Source of the DNA: Mactromeris polynyma | Taxonomy: Eukaryota > Mollusca > Bivalvia > Venerida > Mactridae | DNA: 64,000 nucleotides | NCBI GenBank assembly: GCA_032209605.1 | Contig: JASFXZ010000001.1 | Coordinates: 5,518,001 to 5,582,000 of the forward strand | Reading direction: 5' to 3' | Shown here: positions 55,844-64,000 of the stretch, piece after piece | Layout: every line of letters starts with the position of its first letter | How positions within the stretch are numbered: the stretch's first letter is position 1 | The notes under the pieces: model-generated | The model's input: only the letters and a program-made list of their open reading frames with translations | What the model was told of the DNA's origin: nothing | Database searches by the model: none | Position numbers and translations under genes: made by a program

Positions 55844-56215
55844 CTGGTCATGTCGGGATCTTCTGGTCATGTCGGGATCTTCTGGTCATGTCGAGATCTT
55901 CTGGTCATGTCGGGATCTTCTGGTCATGTCGAGATCTTCAGGTCATGTCGGGATCTTCTGGTCATGTCGGGATCTTCTGGTCATGTCGAGATCTTCTGGT
56001 CATGTCGGGATCTTCTGGTCATGTCAGGATCTTCTGTCCCTGTCGGGATCTTCTGGTCATGTCGGGATCTTCTGGTCATGTCGGGATCTTCTGGTCATGT
56101 CGGGATCTTCTGGTCATGTCAGGATCTTCTGGTCATGTCGGGATCGTCTAGTCATGTCGGGATCTTCTGGTCATGTCACGATCTTCTGGTCATGTCGCGA
56201 CCATCTGGTAATGTC
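55844..56215. repeat. 19-bp tandem repeat, about 19 copies
   Basis: Unit TCTGGTCATGTCGGGATCT with GAGATC, CAGGATC and CGCGACC variants. Nineteen is not a multiple of three, so all three plus frames are open in turn; the open frames here are artefacts. It begins inside the preceding dispersed repeat. Confidence 0.95.
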
Positions 56216-56427
56216 AGATAAGGCTGGTTGTGATTATGAACAGGTGTTTTGTTATGGGCAGTTTATACGGTAATATTGTTCACAACTTTTTTTTTTTAAT
56301 ATATACTCCACACCATTAAAAACCCAATTAAAAATGGTCCCTGTCAACACGATGACATTATAAAGAAATTCTCAAACATAATTTACTAAACTTAATCGTT
56401 TATGGAAAATGAATGCTAGGGCCATAG

Positions 56428-56433
56428 TTTATT
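56428..56433 (-). terminator. DSCC1: Poly(A) signal AATAAA of DSCC1
   Basis: TTTATT on the plus strand, 183 bases past the stop codon on the gene's strand. Confidence 0.5.
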
Positions 56434-56615
56434 TTCACATTTGTAACAATAAAACGCGTTTTAACACTTGAAAGTGATATAGTTGCGTTTTTAATGGCGT
56501 TAAGTATATAATTATGGACATAACCTTAAGCAAATAAAAGCATGTTTTGTGAAAACAAAAGCAAAATCAAATGCAGAAAATTAATTTTTATGCAAATTAC
56601 TAATATATTATTACA

Positions 56616-56724
56616 TCAAGATACAGGACGCCTCGAGTTGTATAATTTCACACCATTGGACGTCGATGCACGGGCAAACTTGGTCAGCATCGCCGTAACG
56701 TTCATCTTATCTGTCTGTAGATCC
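56616..56724 (-). CDS. DSCC1: DSCC1 terminal exon
   Basis: Acceptor TTATAG at 56725-56730 on the gene strand. (Q)DLQTDKMNVTAMLTKFARAS + TSNGVKLYNSRRPVS, stop TGA at 56618-56616. Confidence 0.93.
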
Positions 56725-59700
56725 CTATAATACATAATATACATGTAATGGCAAAACATCAATAATATACAACAGATATGTCCATGGATGCCCCAGCTAG
56801 TGGAAAAGGGACATAACTCCGCAACAAATTGAGGATTGTAATAGACATTAATCTTGACCTGTATTTAATTATCCTATGATAAGGTAAATGCACAGATAGA
56901 CAGACAAGGGTAACATGTTATGCCCCAATGGATTGGTAGGGGCATACAAGTAACAAGTATACAGTTGCTGACTGTGTTATCATTATCAGAGTTTGATGAA
57001 TTTGGTCTCGGAATTGTGATAAAAAGTTTCTTTGTAAATCTTATAAGTAACATAATATTTACTGAATATATGGTGAAATCTCCTCAAGCCTCCATTTCTC
57101 CTTTGTTCGGAATAATTCATTAAATCTGAAAATATAGAAGTAGTAAGTAAGATATAATTTATAATCAAATAACTAAAAGTTTCTGTACCTGCATCTCTAG
57201 CCAACACATCCCATCCCAATCAATGTGGCTTGGTTTGCAAGATTCTTATAAGAATAGCTGTTTTAACTAAGACACAATATACTTAACAAGAAATATCTTG
57301 AAAAAAGATGGTCGGCGCAATTTGAAGGTAAGATTTGTTGTACAACATAAAAAAATGCCGAGATGTAACAATTGCTGGTCACTCCAGATCCAAAATGGAT
57401 TTCGGTAAATTCACCGAAATTCAGTACATTTCCGAAGGTAACCTTTATCGAAAGGTTTAGCAATTCGCGTCAAGGTTACAAACGTTGTTCGGTTGAAGAG
57501 AAGTTGGTTTAGTGATTAACGTAAGATTTGATTGGTTTACACAACACTGATATGCAAATAGCAAAGCCATGTTAGTACGGCTGTGCCAAAAAACTCATTC
57601 AACAGAGTAAATAGGGCAAATGATTATAATCCTAGAACAGGAACCAGTCTCAGAAACAAACAGCAGACTATCAGGTTTTGGAATTACAATGAAACCTCAA
57701 TAATAAGACAACCATTGGTTCTGATGAGTTGGTAGTTTTACGCTGCTGTCTTTATCCAGGTAAAATGTGGAAGAAAATAATATAAACTGGCCCTTGAATT
57801 TGACTCCTAAGCAACTTGACACAGTCGCATAGTAATTTAAAGTACATTCATGGGAATCTGTTCCTTCCGTACTGTGATTGGTCAATTGTAAGACTGCGCT
57901 CAGAAATGACCAATCAGATGTTTGGATTTTGAGACAGGTCTCCATACACAAGTTTATAAGCCAAGACCCATAAGTACCATCTCGTGTATTGAAATTAACA
58001 ATGTAACTTTAATTACCTCTCTGTTATGTCCTCGGGCAACGAGTCGACTGTTAGATACGATATCACTTCAGGCGAGCAGTCTCTCTCAACTAACGCAATA
58101 CCCTACAATACACGGAAATAATGTGAAAATGCCTGGTACATTGTAATCAGGTTTTCAGAGAGCAAATCATGAACATGCATGTAAATAAAACTTTTTTTTC
58201 ATTAAAATTAATGAAATATATAGTAGTATCAATACATGCAGTTCCATATTTTTATTTGTTGTCAGCTAGAACAAAACAGTGGAACTTCAAAATGTAGATA
58301 GCTTCGAGTAAAAGTTTCTGAGTTTCGAGTAAAATGACTCCCCATTCAGTTACATCCAGCGGGACATGTAGGCAATATCATGCACAATAAGATGAGGGAG
58401 CTGCACTTGATACCCTCCAACTAGTCTGCTAAATTCCAATAACATTCCTCGTGATGACAGTACTGCAAGAAATCACGGAACCAGACAACCCTGTACGACA
58501 TGCTCAACTCGTCTCCATGGTGACATGTTGACATCCAACCAGCAATTCTGGAAGAGTCATCTAACCAAGTTTTGTGACAGACAGATGAATAGACACAGAT
58601 ATCGGCCCTTTTTTAGTTTTTGGGGGAAGTATGGTGGGTCCTTATGATAGAGGAAATTTGCATCATGAATTACCAAATTTGGGTATTTATAAGGCTCAAT
58701 ATTAAATAAAATATATACTTTTTTCTTTGAGGAATGGGGCCCTATATCAGTCATATAAAAAGGGCTGGATATGTTATAATCAATGTCTTGTTTGGCAGAC
58801 ATAGTTCTCACAGAATGGCACAAACACATTTACAAACCTCCAACTGGAACAGGTTGGTCTTCATTCCTTCTGGAACGCTTTTCTCCCACGTTGACAAAAA
58901 TTGGTTCAAATTGAACTGAAAACAACCAAAAGGAAAGACATTCATATGGCAAGTCCTTAAATAATATGGACGCTTCCATGACAATACATGTATTAGTGGT
59001 GTTGATTATGACGTTGAGAATTTCCCAATAAAAGATTTGAAATAACAAACTAAGCGCTTTCTCAGAAGTGTTAAGGTGGCTTAAATTTGATATATAGAAT
59101 TAAATGAATGTGAATTGGTTTGTATGTGATAGATAATTTGTTTCTGCCATTTGAGAAACAGACATTTTTTAAAAATTACGAGTAATGTACTTTTGAGTAA
59201 AGCATTTCTGACGTGGGGTCATTTATTAGTTCACTTCCACATTTTGTTTTTAATACAAATGCATTTGAATTAGGTACGTCAACGCAGTCGGCGTTTGAAT
59301 ATTCGATAAAATATATATTTTCAATATAAAAGCTGAATGCATGTTTATTAATGATGGGCATTAAGGCATTTAATGACATTTTACGTTTGACAATAAGATC
59401 TACAGGTGTTAATTTGCATGCCATGTTGTATATTAGGGGGCAAAAGAGAGATATTACATTCTGGTGATGAGACTTCGGCCCTGATATTATTGGTAATCGT
59501 GGGGATTTTTACAACTTGATTGATCAGTTTAAAACACAAATTGACAAGCATAAATTTAAATTTCGAATGTATTATTATTTGTTCGGATAGTTGATCGAAT
59601 ATTCGAATACCACAATGGCCATTTTTTGACATCCATAATTTGAACTACTAAAAAAAGTAAAGTAAAAAGTCCATTTTTAATATTTCCAGATAAAATGAAA

Positions 59701-62700
59701 CTACATAAATATATCTGTTAGATAATGTATAAGACTGAAATTGGATTTTTCGTCAAAAAGACAAGTTTTGTTGCTGAACAGCCTAGAAGCATTGATAAAC
59801 GCTACATGCTAAATTAGCAAGTTCTTGAGATGGTGCTATTCTGTAATAAGCTGATACACTGTCCACCTCTCCAACAAGGCTCTCTCTTAAACAAAAACCT
59901 TTCTTTGATGACAGCATCAATTCTTCCTGTAAGAATTTACTGCTAGTTTAACCTCACTAGAGTAACAACCTCTTAACAACAGACAACCTACATGTATATC
60001 AAGGGTTCAGTGCAAGACTATACTAACTCCTATATAGATACATAGGAATTAGGATAGTCTTGCGCTGAACCCTCGATGTCTCCCGTAGGGTGTCACTCTG
60101 GAGAGGTTGCACAGTGTATAAAGTTTGATTGTAATAATACCAGGACATAAAGTTAACATAACCAGAAGTTAAAACACATTCAAAGATTGATGTATATGCT
60201 TGCAATAGTTCAGTCATACCAGGGGTTTCCCTTGGATTCGTCAAATGGGGGTTCTAGGACTCCCTCATTTGGTCAAAATCCGTAGGTGGGGAGAGGCGTA
60301 AAAAACCTTATTTTCATTTTTTTTTTATTTTCAACTGTCATTCCTAACTCCCCCTAGGGAGATTTGCCTGGAATAACCCTAATTTAACACAGGTTTCATA
60401 AGCTAAGCTTGTTACCTTGCGGGCATGTTTTAGAATCTGCTCGGCAAAAAATCTGCAAACTTTATCTTCATTCAGTTTATAATAATCTATATCTGAAAAT
60501 AGATAAAATGTCTTATTAAGGATGACAGTAAACTAAAAATGTGTCCATAGGACACAGGTGCCCCCACTTTACTCAATCAAGTGGCGTAACTCTGTTCTTA
60601 CTACATAAATGTAATCGCTGACCTTGGCACCTGTAAGGTAGATGAGGACACCAAAGGAACATATGTGTGAGGTTAAATCAAAATTGGGCTAGCAGTTTTT
60701 GACAAGAAGAATTTTGAAATTTCTACTTTATACATACAGGAAAGCCCGGCAGCCATGTTTTTTTTACGAATCAGCCATTTTGTTTCTGAATCTAGAGAAG
60801 TTGACATTTCAATCCATCGTAATCGTCATATTTACAACAGTTATATATTTCTTGGTTGGGGTATATATTTTTTGTGTTTACACCGAACCATTGTGGCAAC
60901 CATGTCAAGCTCACCACAAGCGGGCTTGACAACAAAATGGCAGATTGACTGGTTCCGCTTACCCCACCCCCTTAATAATTTGAAATGAAGTACTGACCAA
61001 TCTGCATTCTGCTTTCTTCATCATCAGCGTCACCAGAACTCGGATCTATTTTATCGGAAAATATCTTCAAAACATGTTCTATCACATTTCTGAAACAAAC
61101 AACATTGACAATTATTCTTGACTCGCTTATGAGGCAAACATTTTCTATCAAGAGTCCAGGCCATTTTCTATAGCTCCCACGGGTCAGTCTATCTGACCCA
61201 TTCAGACCTTACACTGGTCCCTAGAATATTCGGACAAAGACCCGATAGGTTTGGAATAAAGACTTGTCCTAAGAAGTTTTTTGACTTAGAACAGTCCCCA
61301 AAGATCTGACAAACTATTGTCCCCATGCTTAGAGAATCTCATTCTTATCTGATGGACATACAGTTGGATCTTGTTTATTTCATTAACATCTTTCCTTCAG
61401 AATTCTTAATATCATCCGAAATAAATATCAGGATCCCAATGTATCCTCTTAGGCACCTCAAATTGAAATGGACTATTCGAAAACATATATTTTTCGAAAT
61501 GAATTTCGAACCCTATGAATCTGAATGAACGAGGTCCGACTTCATTTAGTTTTACCTAGGAAAGAGTTCCACCAACACAGCTACGCACTCTTCTAGAGGA
61601 ACACCAGCCAGCAACCAATCATTCTCATCACACAATTGTAATATATGCGTCATCACTTGAACCAGAAAATCAAAGTCCAACACTCGCCAATACCCTGAGG
61701 ATGGATAGTAATAAGTTTCTAGTTAAAACTTTCTTATTTTACATCAATTGTAAACCATAACAACTTGCATATTTTCTTTACTTCTCAGGGTAACTGAGTG
61801 TACAATGCGGCATTTCACCTCTATAATCATATGGGGACATTCTTATGGTTTTGTTTGTCGTGATTGGCTATAAATAGCATTCTGAGAAGGTCTAAAAATT
61901 GCATTCTGGGAAAAAGTCCTCTTTCCATTTATTAACAACACATCCTGCTTGGGGTTTACAATATCATGTCTACAAAATTGTTTCCTGTGTTGTAAACATA
62001 TGCATTTTAACAATTTGTATATTACATAGATAGACCTTTCAGATCGATTTCAGCCATGCACATGAGAGTAAATTATACACATATGAATCAAAATAGTATC
62101 ATTAATTCAGTGTTCTGTTTTCACAGAGTGCAGTATTCTCAGGGTTTTTTAAACAAAAAACAAAGAATGCAAATATCCGGACTGACAAAAGTGTTCAGTT
62201 TGGACAGTAGTTTGGTTTATAAAGGGTTCCATTTTGACAGGTTTCATTGAGCTACATTTGCAACAATACCCTTCCCTATTGTAACAGGGTACACAATAAT
62301 ATTCACCATTTAGCAGTAAAGCTTGCATCTTCTTCAATGCAACCACTATCTCCTCCTCACTGCCTTGCACCAAGTCCAATATTTCATTGTATGTGTACTG
62401 AAAACAAAGAAAAATGATCAAAACGCCTCGTCCAATGACTAAAATCAATCAGAGCTCCTCGTCCAATGACTAAAATCAATCAGAGCTCCTCGTCCAATGA
62501 CTAACAACGATCAGAACTACTAATCCAATCAATAACGATGATCAGAGCTCCTCGTCCAATGACTAACAACGATCAGAACAACTAATCCAATCAATAACGA
62601 TGATCAGAGCTCCTAGTCCAATCACTAACACTGATCAGAACTCCTCGTCCAATCACTAACAAGGATCAGAACTCCTCGTTCAATCAATAATAACGATCAG

Positions 62701-63348
62701 AACTCCTCCTCCAATCACAAACAATGATTAGAACTCCTTGTCCAATCACTAACAACGATTAGCACTCCTAGTCCAACCACTATCAACATTCAGAACTCCT
62801 CGTCCAATCACTAACAACGATCAGTACTCCTGTCCAATCAATAACAATGATCAGAACTCCTGTCCAATCAATAACAATGATCAGAACTCCTCGTCCAATC
62901 ACAAACAACGATCAGAATCACCATGTTCAATCAATAACAATGATCAGAACTCCTCGTCAAATCACTAACAGCGATTAGAACTCTCTGTCCAATCACTAAC
63001 AACAATCAGAACTCCTCGTCCAATCACAAACAACGCTCAGAATCACCATGTTCATTTGTTTAATTTTGTGACAAATTTTTAACATTATAACAAATCTTCT
63101 ACTGTTAGGAATTGTGATAAAGAAATCATCTTTGAAATCATGACCCTAATCTCATTAATAAGTTTACACACAATATAGTGACAACAAAACAGACGTCAGA
63201 TTAGGATACGTACCTTTTTACCCTGATGTTCGTCGTCAGCCTCCGACGCCTCGCCACTGTACTGATTCTGTTCTAATAATGTCTTTAACTTGGCAAGTCG
63301 AGGTTTACATGGTCGCAACTCAAAGAATGAATGAATTACTGTGTTTAC
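56616..63348 (-). CDS. DSCC1: DSCC1 / DCC1 sister-chromatid cohesion protein, C-terminal nine exons (partial)
   Basis: Exons in gene order: 63348-63214, 62397-62307, 61694-61556, 61089-60998, 60492-60416, 58915-58838, 58102-58017, 57125-57063 and 56724-56616. They join without a stop into 289 codons. Hallmarks in order: FFELRPCKPRLAKLKTLL, YTYNEILDLVQGSEEEI, GYWRVLDFDF, NVIEHVLKIFSDK, NEDKVCRFFAEQIL, FNLNQFLSTWEKSVPEGM, GIALVERD...LPEDITERF, TKEKWRLEEISPYIQ, ending VKLYNSRRPVS. The known family is about 390-400 residues, so the N-terminal quarter lies beyond the window. Known role: nuclear subunit, with CTF18 and CTF8, of the alternative RFC clamp loader that acts on PCNA at forks and supports cohesion; its C-terminal winged-helix part binds DNA and polymerase epsilon. 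All exons look intact. Confidence 0.95.
57063..57125 (-). CDS. DSCC1: DSCC1 exon
   Basis: Acceptor TATTTTCAG, donor GTAAAT. (R)FNELFRTKEKWRLEEISPYI plus two bases. Confidence 0.92.
57288..57592 (+). mobile_element. 310-bp dispersed element copy in a DSCC1 intron
   Basis: Starts AAGAAATATCTTGAAAAAAG + ATGGTCGGCGCAATTTG and ends GTTAGTACGGCTGTGCCAAA. Antisense to DSCC1. Confidence 0.8.
57845..57940. repeat. Dispersed repeat shared with 29745-29840
   Basis: CTGTGATTGGTCAATTGTAA, TGCGCTCAGAAATGACCAAT and GATGTTTGGATTTTGA match CATTGGTCAGTTTCTACACT, GCTCAGAACCAACCAATC and GGAGGCTTGGATTT at the other site. Confidence 0.45.
58017..58102 (-). CDS. DSCC1: DSCC1 exon
   Basis: Acceptor CGTGTATTGTAG, donor GTAATT. 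GIALVERDCSPEVISYLTVD + SLPEDITE plus two bases. Confidence 0.92.
58838..58915 (-). CDS. DSCC1: DSCC1 exon
   Basis: Acceptor GTTGTTTTCAG, donor GTTTGT. FNLNQFLSTWEKSVPEGMKT + NLFQLE, 26 codons, phase 0. Confidence 0.92.
59999..60076. repeat. 35-bp-arm hairpin in a DSCC1 intron
   Basis: The left arm (TCAAGGGTTCAGTGCAAGAC on) and the right arm pair at about 31 of 35 positions, with an 8-nt loop ATAGATAC. Compact like a miRNA precursor, but also like a small foldback element. Confidence 0.85.
60416..60492 (-). CDS. DSCC1: DSCC1 exon
   Basis: Acceptor CTATTTTCAG, donor GTAACA. DIDYYKLNEDKVCRFFAEQI + LKHARK, phase 0 at the end. Confidence 0.9.
60998..61089 (-). CDS. DSCC1: DSCC1 exon
   Basis: Acceptor TTTGTTTCAG, donor GTCAGT. 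(R)NVIEHVLKIFSDKIDPSSGD...ESRMQI plus one base. Confidence 0.9.
61362..61541 (+). mobile_element. Pogo-like MITE beside a DSCC1 splice donor
   Basis: Left end TACAGTTGGATCTTGTTTAT and right end CTGAATGAACGAGGTCCGAC; the interior CCCAATGTATCCTCTTAGGC and GAAATGGACTATTCGAAAAC match 50634-50818. Confidence 0.75.
61556..61694 (-). CDS. DSCC1: DSCC1 exon
   Basis: Acceptor TCCATCCTCAG, donor GTAAAA. GYWRVLDFDFLVQVMTHI...ENDWLLAGVPLEECV...ELFP. A MITE end lies about 14 bases into the following intron. Confidence 0.93.
62307..62397 (-). CDS. DSCC1: DSCC1 exon
   Basis: Acceptor TTTGTTTTCAG, donor GTGAAT. YTYNEILDLVQGSEEEIVVA...QALLLN plus one base. Confidence 0.92.
62425..63050. repeat. Diverged 31-bp tandem repeat, about 20 copies
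   Basis: Unit CAGAACTCCTCGTCCAATCA + CTAACAACGAT with many point and length variants; fills most of a DSCC1 intron. Confidence 0.92.
63214..63348 (-). CDS. DSCC1: DSCC1 exon (first in window)
   Basis: Acceptor TTTTACTTCCAG, donor GTACGT. VNTVIHSFFELRPCKP...EQNQYSGEASEADDEHQGKK, phase 0 at both ends. The upstream exon is not visible in 63349-64000. Confidence 0.92.
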
Positions 63349-64000
63349 CTGGAAGTAAAATAACAATATGGTGTAAGCAATGAATCTCATTAAAACGTAA
63401 CCCCACCCACCAGTGGTAAGTAGGTACTGAATTTTTCAGAATATTTTTCAGATAAGCAAGGTATAACATAGTATTAGTGTTAATGGGTTCAACAAACTGT
63501 GGAATGTTTCATTAGTCAGGTGTCCATATCAACAGTGTGTCTGAATATAAATTTAGTAGTACTTTTGCCAGGAAGTTCAGGCTATGTCGTGCAGGGCATA
63601 TACGGTAAAACCTCAATAATAAGATCACACTTGGGACCTTGAAAATTGGTTTTAATATTGAGGTAGCCTTCATATTGAGGTTGAATAAAGAGCAAAAGAG
63701 TGAAAATGGACTTGAAAATAGTGTTCTTAATTTTGAGGTGGTCAGGTGTCATTACTGACAGTTTATACTACAGTAGACATTGTATTAAGAGACCACCCAA
63801 AGGACGGCCAAAAAGTGGTCGCTTAATAAAGTGGTCTCTTAATAGATATCAACAAATTTAACGAAAGTAAAGTACAAATGAATGTCGTACTGAACAATCA
63901 AAACATATAATTACCATCCTCTTTCCATTTATATGTATCTATGGTGTGAATCAAAGCTCGTAAATTTAAACCACTCTATCAGCTCACTAGGCAATAGAAC
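63349..64000. other. Right edge: DSCC1 intron with MITE sequence
   Basis: No DSCC1 exon was found here. 63602-63745 is a MITE of the CAGTAAAACCTCA family in minus orientation (GGTAAAACCTCAATAATAAG, GGTTGAATAAAGAGCAAAA). 63768-63845 (CAGTAGACATTGTATTAAGA, GACCACC...GTGGTC) is a second, related-looking element with internal inverted repeats. Confidence 0.6.

Larger units (their letters stand above)
47781..56615. other. Intergenic region between the ZP-like gene and DSCC1
   Basis: No further host exon was recognised. It holds the 3' UTR of the ZP-like gene and the repeats listed below; unique AT-rich sequence otherwise (about 47850-48980, 49310-50240, 50830-51340, 52700-53600). Confidence 0.4.

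Noticed and set aside
55761..56273. 170-codon frame with SSGHVGIFWSCRD repeats
   Set aside because: Translation of the 19-bp tandem repeat in rotating frames.
59840..59930. Possible DSCC1 exon on minus (EELMLSSKKGFCLRES)
   Set aside because: It has an acceptor-like CTTACAG, but the flanking exons 60416-60492 and 58838-58915 already join in phase and cover the family sequence without a gap.

Overview
This is animal nuclear DNA: AT-rich, intron-rich and packed with minisatellites and dispersed elements. Several dispersed repeats (a 'GAGGGCCATG...GGCCC' element with GACCTAG/ATGACCCAG repeats, a 'CATTATGCCCCC' element, a SINE ending in GTTGAAAACGGC) are ones I associate with bivalve molluscs, so a bivalve is the most likely source. 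This is recognition from memory, not a search.

Three spliced host genes can be rebuilt exon by exon, with GT/AG borders and matching phases. (1) + strand, 2168-8969: a four-exon, 566-residue NADAR-domain protein (COG3236/YbiA family, N-glycosidases that include guanine-ADP-ribose hydrolases), with an acidic N-terminal tail and a lysine-rich C-terminal tail. (2) + strand, 36520-47780: a nine-exon, 438-residue type I membrane protein with signal peptide, ten ectodomain cysteines, a dibasic RGKR site, one transmembrane helix and a short tail; the layout is that of a zona pellucida (ZP) domain protein, and it includes a 13-nt microexon. (3) - strand, 63348-56616: the last nine exons of DSCC1 (DCC1, sister-chromatid cohesion/CTF18-RFC subunit), whose 5' exons lie beyond the right edge.

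Between genes 1 and 2 sits a near-complete non-LTR retrotransposon (- strand, about 25.7 to 19.98 kb) with an intact ORF1 and an intact endonuclease/reverse-transcriptase ORF2. The two frames are the same frame, separated by one UAG, and ORF2 has no AUG before its endonuclease core. A decayed relative lies beside it at 18.5-19.8 kb, and two further LINE C-terminal relics lie at 31.1 and 37.6 kb.

Layout: 1-0.87 kb 60-bp satellite; 2.2-9.0 kb NADAR gene with a 2-kb minisatellite in intron 2; 9-17.7 kb small transposons, a SINE and tandem repeats; 17.9-25.7 kb low-complexity DNA and LINEs; 26.5-28.8 kb two minisatellites and a long palindrome; 28.8-36.5 kb intergenic DNA and a candidate promoter; 36.5-47.8 kb ZP-like gene with many intronic elements; 47.8-56.6 kb intergenic repeats; 56.6-63.35 kb DSCC1; then a short edge with MITE sequence. 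The genes show no shared pathway. At least ten families of short non-autonomous elements recur, several with terminal inverted repeats. I found no evidence for a CRISPR array, rRNA or functional tRNA gene.
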